Source: DAOTXL01 sp034435455 (GTDB lineage: Bacteria > Chloroflexota > Anaerolineae > JAAYZQ01). From it: DNA of 64,000 bases. Under the pieces are notes generated by a model. It worked only from the letters and a program-made list of their open reading frames with translations, did not search any database and had not been told where the DNA came from. This document shows positions 23,612 through 32,500 of the stretch, piece after piece (within the stretch, counting starts at the first letter, position 1; every line of letters starts with the position of its first letter). Position numbers and translations under genes: made by a program. The DNA is taken from the NCBI GenBank assembly GCA_034435455.1, contig DAOTXL010000094.1, positions 100,583 to 164,582 on the forward strand, given 5' to 3'.

Positions 23612-24349
23612 CTACCGGGGACGGTCGTACAGCCCCTGCCGCGCATTGCGCCGCACCCGCAACAGCTCACGGGTCATGCGCCAGGCGTCTTGGAGCGGAT
23701 TGATCTTGCTCTTTTCCCCATAGTACCAGGTCACCGGCACCTCGACGATCCGATAGCCAAAGCGGCGGGCAATGAACAGGATCTCGACGTCGAACCCCCA
23801 CCCTTCGATTGTCTGGTAGGGAAAAATGGTCCGGGCCACGTCGTGGCGAAAGGCCTTGAAGCCACACTGGGTATCCTGGATGCCCGGCACGGCGATCCAC
23901 TGCACCAGCAGGTTGTAGACACGGCCCATCAGGTGGCGGTAGTAGGGTTCGTTGATGCGGCGGGCACCGGGCGCTTCCCGCGAGGCGATGGCCAGATCGT
24001 AACCGTCGAGCACCGGCGGCAGGAACTTGGGCAGTTCTTCGATGGGCACCGCCAGGTCGGTATCGCTGATGACCAGGTAGCGCCCCCGTCCCTGAGCCAC
24101 CCCGCTCCTGACCGCGGCCCCTTTGCCGCCGTGGGGGTTGCGGATCAGGCGGATAAAGGGGTATTTGGCGGCAAATTCCTCGACGATGGCGGCCGTGGCA
24201 TCCTGGCTGCCGTCATCCACGACAATGACCTCGATCGGTTCGGCCTGCTGCTGCACAAAGGCCGCCACCCGTTGCAGGCTGGCCGCTATGCGGCGCTCTT
24301 CATTCCAGGCCGGGATGATCACCGAGGCGAGCGGCTGGCTTTCTTCCAC
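23612..24349 (-). CDS. Family 2 glycosyltransferase, dolichyl/polyprenyl-phosphate glucosyltransferase-like
   Basis: A 245-aa GT-A enzyme that starts at GTG 24349 with GAGGGG 5-6 nt upstream. Motifs are SVIIPAWNEERRIAASLQRV at the N-terminus, VVDDGSQDAT for the nucleotide, GKGAAVRSG, the metal-binding DTDLAVP, and a C-terminal QCGFKAF and EGWGFDVEIL. These place it with the ALG5/DPM-like dolichyl-phosphate glucosyltransferases that make polyprenyl-P-sugar donors for envelope glycans. There is no C-terminal membrane domain. It is a single-gene unit with a consensus promoter. Confidence 0.88.
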   Translation of the reverse strand: MEESQPLASVIIPAWNEERRIAASLQRVAAFVQQQAEPIEVIVVDDGSQDATAAIVEEFAAKYPFIRLIRNPHGGKGAAVRSGVAQGRGRYLVISDTDLAVPIEELPKFLPPVLDGYDLAIASREAPGARRINEPYYRHLMGRVYNLLVQWIAVPGIQDTQCGFKAFRHDVARTIFPYQTIEGWGFDVEILFIARRFGYRIVEVPVTWYYGEKSKINPLQDAWRMTRELLRVRRNARQGLYDRPR

Positions 24350-24429
24350 TTGGTCCCCTCCAGATGCGACGCACCTCCAACGGGATTCTGCTCACCAGGG
24401 TGGGTCGCACCTTCATTTTCCGTCTGCCA

Positions 24430-24458
24430 ATCATACACTGACCGGCTCACTTTGTCAA
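24430..24458 (-). promoter_or_regulatory. Promoter of the GT2 gene
   Basis: Minus strand: TTGACA (24458-24453), 17-nt spacer, TATGAT (24435-24430). It overlaps the stop codon of the upstream minus-strand gene and leaves a leader of about 75 nt. Confidence 0.7.
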
Positions 24459-26158
24459 CCGCATTCGGTGAGGTCGCCGGGCACCCCATCGGCCGGGGGC
24501 GGGAGGAACCCCAGGTCGCGGAGCGCCTGGCGTAGCCGGGAAAAGTCCTCCTTTTTGACCAGGGCCGCGGTGGGCGAGAGCCTCTTGCCGATGAACGGAC
24601 GGGTTTCGGGCAGGATCGCCAGTTCCTTCAGCACCCGCTCCTCCTTCACCTGCAACAGGCCCACCTCCTCCAGGCGGACCTGGCCGAACCGCCCGGCCCA
24701 TGTCTGGAGTTGGGCGACGACGGGGGCCGGGAGAGCTCCGGCGCTTGCCTGGCGCAAAAAGGCCACTATCTGTTCGACCCGCAGGCCCCGGCCCAACGCC
24801 CGGCCCAGCCCGCCCACGGTCAGGCGGTAACGGCACGGGCTCTCGCTTTCGAGATCGGCGAACCGCTCCAACTGAAAGCGGACATAGAGGTTGGCCGGCG
24901 GCGGCAGCTCGACGCCGAGGTCGGGATGCACGAGGATGGGGGGCGAGGTCGGAGCCGCTGACTCTTCTGCCGTCAGCCCCAGGAAGCGCGCCCCCGCTTC
25001 GGTCAGGCGGCAGAGGGGGCCGGCAGCGCCGGTTGCCACGGCGACGACCCCCAGCCAGCGCAGGACCCCCGTCAGCAGGTCGGCGATGAGCGCCCCCTCC
25101 ACAGCGTCCCACGATTCAAACCCGGACAGGTAGTTGCCGGCGGCGTCGCGGAGGTACCAGCTCGTATAATCGCCGTCGGGGCGCTGAAAATCGGGGTGGG
25201 CCTCTTTGACGGCAGCCCCGAACGATGCCAATGACCACCATGCCTCCCCCGGACAGCGGGCCAGCAGCGCCAGCAGCGCCCGCCGGACAGGCCGGGGGTC
25301 GTAGCGCAGGTGCCAGCCGGTCCGTTCGTCGCACACCAGACCGGGCACCCGGCACAGATCGTTCCAGGTCGGGTCGTCGCGCCAGGCTTCCTGCAAGGTG
25401 GCCAGTTGCCGGGCCGGCGGGGCCGTCAGCCAGCTTTTGACCGGCGCAGCCTGCAGCCGCAGGAACGGCCCCTGCCGGGCGACAAAGGCCAATCGCCCGG
25501 CCAGGTGCTGCAGGAAAGCAAAGCGCCGCTCGTCGGCATCGGCCAGGCGCCGGCCCAGGAGCTCCAGGTCCCGCCGGCCCAGACGGCCGTCGGCGTAGGG
25601 CCGCACGTCATGGGTCTGCAGATAGACCAGGTAGAGGAACAGGTCGTGGACCAGCCGCGGCCCCTCATCGTGGTACCCGGCCGGGGCGGGGACCACCTCC
25701 ACGGCAAAGGCCGGTGGCCCGGCCTGAGGTTGGGGCAACAGGGGGCGCAGGTCGTCGGGGACAAAGACAAACTCGCCCGGCCCCCCCACGTCGTCGAAGA
25801 AGGCCCGGAAGATCAGGCCGGCATAGAGCAGTTCCTCGGCGGGGTTGGCCGGTTCCTGCCAGAGGGCCTCGCGCTCCAGCCGGCCGGGGCCGATGGGCCG
25901 CACCTGCCCAAACTGCCGGGCAAACTGCGGGGCGCGCATCCGCCCCCCGGCAGCCAGCAGCCTGTCCAGTGCCTGGCGGCCGCCAGGGCTGAGGCGGGCC
26001 AGCGCCACCCGCACCGACAGCGGGTCAAGGAGGCCGGCCGCCACCTGCTCAGCCGCCTCGCTCCGCCGGTTGGTGGTCAGCGTCACCCCCCGGTTCCGGG
26101 CCAGGGCGCGCAGCATAGCCATGTCATAGTCGGCCAGAGAACGGTGCAAACTGTGCAT
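24455..26158 (-). CDS. Helicase XPB/Ssl2 N-terminal-like domain protein
   Basis: A 567-aa cytoplasmic protein without Walker motifs. It begins LHRSLADYDMAMLRALARNR, a form seen in bacterial stand-alone proteins with the XPB/Ssl2 N-terminal-like (helicase C3-type) fold. The middle holds winged-helix-like segments. A C-terminal region (ILVHPDLGVELPPPANLYVR, then YRLTVGGLGRALGRGLRVEQ, then an ETRPFIGKRLSPTAALVKKE segment) resembles the DNA-translocase damage-recognition part. In related genomes it is often near an XPB-type helicase, but none is present here. ATG 26158 has AAGGCGAG upstream; ORF extension to 26206 has no support. Confidence 0.6.
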   Translation of the reverse strand: MHSLHRSLADYDMAMLRALARNRGVTLTTNRRSEAAEQVAAGLLDPLSVRVALARLSPGGRQALDRLLAAGGRMRAPQFARQFGQVRPIGPGRLEREALWQEPANPAEELLYAGLIFRAFFDDVGGPGEFVFVPDDLRPLLPQPQAGPPAFAVEVVPAPAGYHDEGPRLVHDLFLYLVYLQTHDVRPYADGRLGRRDLELLGRRLADADERRFAFLQHLAGRLAFVARQGPFLRLQAAPVKSWLTAPPARQLATLQEAWRDDPTWNDLCRVPGLVCDERTGWHLRYDPRPVRRALLALLARCPGEAWWSLASFGAAVKEAHPDFQRPDGDYTSWYLRDAAGNYLSGFESWDAVEGALIADLLTGVLRWLGVVAVATGAAGPLCRLTEAGARFLGLTAEESAAPTSPPILVHPDLGVELPPPANLYVRFQLERFADLESESPCRYRLTVGGLGRALGRGLRVEQIVAFLRQASAGALPAPVVAQLQTWAGRFGQVRLEEVGLLQVKEERVLKELAILPETRPFIGKRLSPTAALVKKEDFSRLRQALRDLGFLPPPADGVPGDLTECG

Positions 26159-26164
26159 CTCGCC

Positions 26165-26193
26165 TTGCCAAATTCGCCATCCCAGAGTATAAT
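26165..26193 (+). promoter_or_regulatory. Promoter of the DUF1232 gene
   Basis: TTGCCA (26165-26170), 17-nt spacer, TATAAT (26188-26193). It lies just upstream of the divergent minus-strand gene start and gives a plus-strand leader of about 64 nt. Confidence 0.65.
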
Positions 26194-26263
26194 ATCGCCC
26201 ACGCACGCTCCGGGGTGATTCGCCGGTCGTTTCGCCCGGCCCGCGCGCGACAGGAGGCTAATC

Positions 26264-26668
26264 ATGAGCGAAAAGCTGCCCCCGCCCGGCCTGGGCGAGA
26301 CGGCAGGGGTCCTGAACAGCCTGATTCGCCAGGTCCGTCTGGTGTGGCGATTGCTCCACGACGGCCGGGTGTCGGGTTGGGTCAAGCTGTTGCCGGTGGC
26401 CGGCATCCTCTACCTCCTCTCCCCCGTCGACCTGATGCCGGACATTACCTTCCCCGGCCTGGGTGAACTGGATGACCTGGCTGTAATCCTGTTGGCGCTC
26501 AAGGCGTTCATAGACCTCAGCCCCCCTGGCGTTGTCCGCGAACACCTGGAGGCACTGATGGGCAGACGGGGCCAGCGCCGGTCTGCTGACGACCTGTCTG
26601 CCGATTCCTGCATAGATGGAACCTACCGGGTTCTGGACAAAAATGAAAAAAGTAAAGGAGAACCTTGA
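26264..26668 (+). CDS. DUF1232 (YkvA-like) small membrane protein
   Basis: A 134-aa protein. The DUF1232 core is VKLLPVAGILYLLSPVDLMP, followed by a GLGELDDLAVILLALKAFID segment, which gives two short hydrophobic helices. The family is widespread and its function is unknown. A hydrophilic tail (SADDLSADSCIDGTYRVLDK) follows. An AGGAGGCTAATC site precedes the ATG. The stop TGA shares a base with the next ATG, so the two genes are translationally coupled. Confidence 0.88.
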   Translation: MSEKLPPPGLGETAGVLNSLIRQVRLVWRLLHDGRVSGWVKLLPVAGILYLLSPVDLMPDITFPGLGELDDLAVILLALKAFIDLSPPGVVREHLEALMGRRGQRRSADDLSADSCIDGTYRVLDKNEKSKGEP

Positions 26669-27339
26669 TGGCCGATCCGCGTTACCGCCTGCCCAACGAA
26701 GTGGCCACCCAGTTGCAGATATCCCCCTCTACCCTGCGCCGGTGGTCTGATGAATTTGCCGATTTCCTGTCGGAATCGGCCGGCCGGCCCCATCTGGCGT
26801 CTGGAGGCCAGGCCACCCATCGGCGCTATACCGACGAGGACCTGGAAACCCTGCTGACCATCAAGGGCCTGCTGGCGGAGGGCCTGACCTACATCCAGGT
26901 CGGCAAGCGGCTGGAAGCCATGCGCCGGCGCCGGGCCTCCACCGCCGGGGGTGAGGAGGATGCCCCGCCGGTCACCGCCCTGGGGCCTCTGCTGCGGGAT
27001 GCCTCCTCCTTTGCCCCGGCCATCAGCGTCCTGGCCGACACCCTGCACACGGTGGCCGACGGCCAGCAACTGCTCCTGGGCAGCCAGCAGGCCAACCGGG
27101 ACCTGCTGACGGTAGTGCTCCAGGACAATTTTACTCTGAAAGAAGAAAATGCCAAACTCCGCGACCGGATGCTCGACCTGGAACGGGAGCTGTCGGAGAT
27201 GCGGCGGCAGGACGCGGCGCGCCGCGAAGCCCTCGAAGGCCGGTTGCAGCAACTCGAAACCCTCGCCCGCCAGCAGCGGCCCGTTCCCCTGCCACGCAGC
27301 GAGCGCTCCGGTTGTCTGGGTCAACTTTTGGGCCGCTGA
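26668..27339 (+). CDS. MerR-like HTH protein with C-terminal coiled coil
   Basis: A 223-aa protein. Residues 1-75 are a MerR-type winged helix (YRLPNEVATQLQISPSTLRR, then HRRYTDEDLETLLTIKGLL and GLTYIQVGKRLEAM). A linker follows, and residues 140-210 are a strongly predicted coiled coil (ENAKLRDRMLDLERELSEMR). The tail is basic with GCLGQLLGR. Coiled-coil MerR-like proteins may act in chromosome or nucleoid organisation rather than classic effector sensing; no sensor domain is visible. The start has AAAGGAG nearby. The 3' end overlaps the convergent rimO by 19 nt. Confidence 0.75.
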   Translation: MADPRYRLPNEVATQLQISPSTLRRWSDEFADFLSESAGRPHLASGGQATHRRYTDEDLETLLTIKGLLAEGLTYIQVGKRLEAMRRRRASTAGGEEDAPPVTALGPLLRDASSFAPAISVLADTLHTVADGQQLLLGSQQANRDLLTVVLQDNFTLKEENAKLRDRMLDLERELSEMRRQDAARREALEGRLQQLETLARQQRPVPLPRSERSGCLGQLLGR

Positions 27340-28691
27340 ACCGCCGGAGAGAGGTCGCCCACCAGGTCGTATTCCAGCGCACCGGTGATCTGCACCGGAA
27401 CGATGTCGCCCACGAGCACGTCGCCGGTAAACAGCACCAACCCATCGATCTCTGGGGCGTCGCGATAGGACCGCCCCACCGTCAGGCCGTCCCCCTGGCC
27501 TTCGACCAGCACCTCCAGGGTCCGACCCACCTGTGCCCGGTTGATCTCCAGGGAGATCTGTTGCTGCAACGCCATCAACCGGTCGTACCGTTCGACGGCG
27601 ACCTCGGGGGGCACGGGGTGGGGTAGATCGGCGGCGGGCGTGCCCGCTTCGGGCGAATAGAGAAAAGCCCCCACCCGGTCAAAGCGGACCTCGGCTACAA
27701 AGTCGAGCAGCGCCTGGAATTCGGCTTCGGTTTCGCCCGGATAGCCGACGATCAGGACGGTGCGCAACGCCAGGTCGGGCAGGGCGGCCCGCAGGTCGGC
27801 GATCAGCCGCCGGGTGCGGTCCACATCCGAGGGGCGCTTCATGCGCCGCAGGACGGCCGGGTGGGCATGTTGCAACGGCAGGTCGAGATAGTGGCACACC
27901 CGCCGGTCCCCGGCCATCACCTCGATCAGGCGCGGGCTGATGTGGCCGGGATAGGTGTACATCAGCCGCAGCCAGTGCAGGCCCGGCGAGGGGCCGAAGG
28001 AAGGGCCGGGGACGGCAGCCAGGATGGCCCGCAGCAGGTCGGGCAGGGCATCGCCCTCCCCCCGGTCATGGCCGTAAGCGGTGGTATCCTGGGCAATCAA
28101 GACGATCTCTCTGACCCCCTGGCGGACCAACTCGACCGCATCGCGGACAATGGCCTCCGCCGGACGGCTGACGGCCGGCCCCTTGATGAGGGGGATGGCG
28201 CAGAAGGCGCAGGGGGCGCTGCACCCATCGGCGATCTTGAGATAGGCCGAAGCCCCCTGCCGGGCGGTCTGCGGACCGCCATCGTCGGCGGACGGGGCCG
28301 GATCGTCCAGCAGCGACAGGGAATCCGGCACCGGGGACCTCCGACCGGCCGCCAACCTGGCCACCAGGGTCCCGATTTCGCTCCAGCGGCGGGTGCCCAG
28401 CAGGGCATCTATGCCGGGCACCTGTTCCTGCAGCCCCCGGCCCCAACGTTGTGCCAGGCAGCCGGCGGCGATGAGCACCTGGTCGGGGCCTTTGGCGCGG
28501 GCCAGCTCCCCCAGTTCCTCCAGCGACTCCTGCCGGGCAGCCTCGATAAAGCCACAGGTGTTGACGATGAGCACCTGGGCCTGGCGTGGATCCGCCACCG
28601 GCCGGTGGCCCAGGCGCTTCAACAGGCGCGCCATCCCCTGGGCGTCCACCAGATTCTTGGGACAGCCCAACGATTCGAGATAAAACCTCAT
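27321..28691 (-). CDS. rimO: Ribosomal protein S12 methylthiotransferase
   Basis: A 456-aa radical-SAM enzyme that methylthiolates Asp of ribosomal protein S12. N-terminal cluster cysteines occur in ESLGCPKNLVDAQ, NTCGFIEAA and AAGCLAQRWG. The radical SAM motif is CSAPCAFCAIP, with a downstream MYTYPGHIS and YLDLPLQHA typical of RimO rather than MiaB. A C-terminal TRAM domain (VGRTLEVLVEGQG to the end) binds the substrate. Length is normal for the family. It is a single gene with its own promoter, divergent from the SufR-like regulator. Confidence 0.95.
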   Translation of the reverse strand: MRFYLESLGCPKNLVDAQGMARLLKRLGHRPVADPRQAQVLIVNTCGFIEAARQESLEELGELARAKGPDQVLIAAGCLAQRWGRGLQEQVPGIDALLGTRRWSEIGTLVARLAAGRRSPVPDSLSLLDDPAPSADDGGPQTARQGASAYLKIADGCSAPCAFCAIPLIKGPAVSRPAEAIVRDAVELVRQGVREIVLIAQDTTAYGHDRGEGDALPDLLRAILAAVPGPSFGPSPGLHWLRLMYTYPGHISPRLIEVMAGDRRVCHYLDLPLQHAHPAVLRRMKRPSDVDRTRRLIADLRAALPDLALRTVLIVGYPGETEAEFQALLDFVAEVRFDRVGAFLYSPEAGTPAADLPHPVPPEVAVERYDRLMALQQQISLEINRAQVGRTLEVLVEGQGDGLTVGRSYRDAPEIDGLVLFTGDVLVGDIVPVQITGALEYDLVGDLSPAVQRPKS

Positions 28692-28706
28692 CTTCTCTCC
28701 CCCTCC

Positions 28707-28735
28707 AGTGTACCACGGGGCCGACGCGCTGTCAA
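28707..28735 (-). promoter_or_regulatory. Promoter of rimO
   Basis: Minus strand: TTGACA (28735-28730), 17-nt spacer, TACACT (28712-28707). The expected start is only about 10 nt before the ATG, so the leader is very short. Confidence 0.6.
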
Positions 28736-28778
28736 AGATGGGCGTATCCGATGGCCGATGCCATAAATATCATCACAA

Positions 28779-28809
28779 TTGACAAATTCTCTATCCTGGA
28801 TTATAATCC
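28779..28809 (+). promoter_or_regulatory. Consensus promoter with 12-bp palindromic operator over the -10 box
   Basis: TTGACA (28779-28784), exactly 17 nt, TATAAT (28802-28807), a perfect sigma70 consensus. The -10 box is the centre of the perfect palindrome GGATTATAATCC (28798-28809). A repressor dimer bound there would block RNA polymerase. Autorepression by the downstream HTH protein is the obvious guess. Confidence 0.7.
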
Positions 28810-28840
28810 GTTCATCAACTGAGAGGGTAAAGAGGGACAG

Positions 28841-29461
28841 ATGCAAAATACACGCCAGGAGATCCTGAACATCCTGAAGGAGGAAAAGCAGGTAACCGTC
28901 GAAGATCTGGCCGGGCGGTTGAAACTGACACCCATGACGATCCGGCACCATCTGAACATGTTGCAGGCCCAGAACCTGATCGCAGCTTCCAAAGTGCGGC
29001 ACCTGCACAAGGTGGGCCGCCCGCGGCTGGTGTACGCCCTGACGGAAGCAGCCGAGGAGCTGTTCCCCCAAAGTTACGATGACCTGGCGCTTTACCTGGT
29101 GAGTGAGGTGAAGGATACCCTGGGCGTGGAGGAAACCCGGTCCATCTTTGAGCGCATCGCCGCCCGGGTTGCCCAGGAGGCGCCGCCGCCAGTCGAGGGC
29201 CAGTCGTTTGCCGGGCGCCTGGAGCAGATCTGCAACTTTATGAACTCCAGGGGCTTTCTGTTCCGTTGGGAAAAGACCGACGAGGGCTATGTCGTGTCCA
29301 ATGCCAACTGTCCCTACCGCCAGGTGGCGCTGCAGCACGATGAGCTGTGCCTGATGGACAGCCTCCTTCTCGAACGCCTGCTGGGAGTCCGGCCCAGCCG
29401 CTTGAGCAGCCTGCGCGACGGGGATCCGGCGTGCACCGCCTTGTTGGTGCCGCCCCAATAG
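28841..29461 (+). CDS. SufR-like winged-helix regulator with C-terminal cysteine cluster
   Basis: A 206-aa transcription factor. An N-terminal winged HTH (KQVTVEDLAGRLKLTPMTIR, then VGRPRLVYALTEAAEELFP) is followed by a sensor domain containing ICNFMN, NANCPYRQVALQHDELCLMD and GDPACTAL. This arrangement resembles SufR, the repressor of suf genes that binds an Fe-S cluster through C-terminal cysteines. No suf genes are adjacent, so targets beyond its own gene are unknown. A strong GAGGGACAG site precedes the ATG. Transcription starts from a consensus promoter that carries a palindrome. Confidence 0.78.
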   Translation: MQNTRQEILNILKEEKQVTVEDLAGRLKLTPMTIRHHLNMLQAQNLIAASKVRHLHKVGRPRLVYALTEAAEELFPQSYDDLALYLVSEVKDTLGVEETRSIFERIAARVAQEAPPPVEGQSFAGRLEQICNFMNSRGFLFRWEKTDEGYVVSNANCPYRQVALQHDELCLMDSLLLERLLGVRPSRLSSLRDGDPACTALLVPPQ

Positions 29462-29486
29462 ACGCCTTTTGTCCCTGGCCACATCC

Positions 29487-29519
29487 CAGAGCCTGGTCTC
29501 CACCGGAGGCCAGGCTCTG
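29487..29519. terminator. Bidirectional hairpin between convergent genes
   Basis: CAGAGCCTGG (29487-29496) pairs with CCAGGCTCTG (29510-29519), a 10-bp perfect stem with a 13-nt loop. It lies between the plus-strand SufR-like gene and the minus-strand BNR lipoprotein gene. Confidence 0.6.
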
Positions 29520-29523
29520 CATC

Positions 29524-32500
29524 TTATGGCTCAGGCGATGCCAGCGCTTGCCAGGTACCGTCGTCGTACAGCAGATAGGCGGTGCCGGCTCGGTTCGCGC
29601 CGTTCGGGATCGCGTCGGTCCAGATCAGCAGCCCTTTCTCGAAGCGCTGCCGCCAGCCGTGGACCAGCCGTTCCTCCTCCAACGCCCAGCCGATAGCTGT
29701 CTGCGGCCCCCCCAATTGCTCGCGCCACACCTTGCCAAAGCCTCGTTGCGGCTGACGGGGAGGCGGCGGCAGTGCAGGATCGTACGTCAGGTCCACGCCT
29801 TCCACAAACGTATCGTCAAATGCCTGCCAGGTGCCAGCAGCAAGCAGGACATCGATCTGCCGTGTGCTGGAATCCCAGATCATCCATCCCTGCTCGAACG
29901 GCTGCTCGGCCAGGGTGGCCTGGACTTCCGGCTGTTGCGGGCAGCCCAGGCGGGCGCGGGCCTGCTGCCACACGGCACGGAAGCGGACCGGTTTGATGGC
30001 GCAGGCAGCCGGTGTGGATGTGGCTGTCGGCTGCGGGGTACGGGTTGCCTGCGGCGGGCGGGTGGGAGCAGGAGAGGGCCTGCTGGCCGTGACCGGCAGC
30101 CAGGGGCTGTCGCCTACCCGCTTGTAGAGGCCCCCGGCGTAGGGCACCAGGTAGATCAGGCCGTCGGAGGCATAGTGGGATGAGAACCGTATCTTTGTGA
30201 TGCTCGCCGAGGGCAATCCGCTACTCACCTCGGCCCACGAACGCCCGGCGTCGGACGACAGGTAGACCGGGCCGGTGGCCGTCCAGGCCAGCAGGGTGTG
30301 GTCCTGGGCAAAGGTGGGTGACATTTCCAGCGCGAACGGGTCGCTCTCGGTCCAGGGAACTTTGGGGAGCGCCTTCCAGGTTCGGCCTCGATCGGTTGAG
30401 CGATAGAGCTTGTTGCCGCTGAGCAGGTAGAGCGTGCCGTCACGAGCGTAATCAGGGCTAAAGACGGCCTGGCCCTGCAGGAACTCCAGGTCGAGGACTT
30501 GGGTCCACGTGCCCCCCTGATCCGTCGAGCGGTAAAGGGCGTTGCCGGCACGGGTCAGGAGCACGCCATCCTGGGCGTAGGCCGGAGAAAAGGTGACGGC
30601 ATGGAGGGTGTAGCCCGTCCCCAGATGTACGGCCATCGGCATTTCTTCTCCCCATGGCCCGCTGACGTCAGTCCATGTCTGGCCGCCATCGGTCGAGCGC
30701 CACAGGCGGTTGTCCTGCAGGCACGCCAGGAGCAGCCCGTCCCGGTCAAAGGTCGGGGACATCTCCAGGGCGGACAGCTTCCACTCCCCTGGTGGGCCGA
30801 ACGCCTGCCACGGGCCGCCGGCGGTACGCAGCGGCTTCTGCCAGGAGGGAGCGTAAAAAGCGGTGTGGTCGGTGGCAAAGGCCGGGGAAAAGCGGAGGTC
30901 TTCGGGCTCCACAGCGTTCGGCAGGCGGGGAATCGGCTGCTTCCAGGTCCGGCCGCCATCGGTAGACAGGTACACATCCTGGTTGCCGACCAACACCCGC
31001 AGCGAGCCGTCCGCGCCTACCGCCAAGCCAGCGGTGGCTGCTCCTTGCGGCAGCCCACCGCCGACGGGTGTCCACGGCCCGTTCCCCTCGGAGCGGTACA
31101 GCCCCAGCCCGGTGCTAACCAGGAGGCTATCCGGCGGCACGAAGGCCAGTTGGAGCGGATCGCCGTAGATCATGCGCACCGGGAAGCCGGTGTCGGCCCA
31201 GGTCAGCCCGGCGTCCTCCGAGCGCAGGATGCCCACTCCCCCGCCCAGGGCATAGAGGGCTTCAAAGTCGGGCGAGGGGATCAGGTCCGCCAAGGCGATG
31301 TCGGCTATCGGCGGTGGGGCGTTGGCCTGCCAGGCCAGGTTGGCCAGCGGCCAGCGGACCTCCTGCCCGGCCTCGTTCCGGGCGACAAAGGCGGTGCCGT
31401 CGGCGCTCAGTTCGAGGGGAGTGGCTGCCCGCAGCGGCTCACCGACCAGCCGCTCCCAGGTCGTGGCGGCATCGGTGGAGCGGAAGAGCTGGGGCGGGGC
31501 CTCGCCGTAGCGAGCGGTCCAGAGGAAGTAGAGGGTCTGGCCGGTGGGAAAATCGGGGGAGACCAAGAGGGCGACAGAGCCGTCGCCCGGCAGGCTCAGG
31601 CCGACGTTGACCGGCGTCCACGTGTCGCCGCCGTCGGTGGAGCGGAGCAGGCCCCCATAGTTCGTCCAGCCAAAGAGGGTGTGATCGGCGGCGAAATCGG
31701 GCGAAAAGGCCAGCGGCCCAACGGCCTGGGAAAAGACGGTGGCCCAGGTCTTGCCACCGTCGGTAGAGCGCTGCAGCCCATAGTGGCTCAAAAAGATCGT
31801 CTGATCCTGGGCATATGTAGGCGAAAAGGTCAACGCGCCCGGAGGTTCGGGATAGGTGCTCTTGGGCGGGCGGTAGCGGTCGCTCAGCGAGACCCAACGC
31901 TCACCGGCATCGGCGGAGCGATAAAGGCCCCCCTTGCGGGCCAGAGCAAAGAGGGTCTGGTCCTGGGCACCTGTGGTGAGCAAAGTCGAACCAAAAATGG
32001 GCGAGAAGGTCAGGTTGGTCACGGCCAGGTCGGTGAGCCCCTTGCTGGCAATGTGCCAGGTCCGGCCGCCATCGGTGGATTTCCACACGCCGTATCCCTG
32101 GTCGGCCGTCGCCAGGGCAACAAAAAGGGTCTGGTCTTGGGCAAAGTCGGGAGAGATGGCCAGGTCCAGCATCCACTCTTCCGGCAGGCCGCCGCGCAGG
32201 CGCAGCCAGGAATCGCCGCCGTCGTCGGAGCGGTAGAGGTGGCACAGGCTCTTGTCCAGGGCAAAGAGAACCTTTTCCTCTGGCGTCGAAAAGAGTCTGG
32301 AGATCTCCTCTGCGGCCAGGTCGGCAGGTTCGGGGGCCCTGGCCGGAGGCGGCTCGCCGCCCGTGGCCGACCAGATCTGGACCTGTCCCTCAACGGTTGC
32401 CAGGTAGAGCAGATGCCGCTGCGGGTCAAGCGCCCGGAGGGTGAACCCGGCCGGGCCAGGCACGCTGCCCAGGAGGTCCAGGTTGGCCGCATCGAGGATC

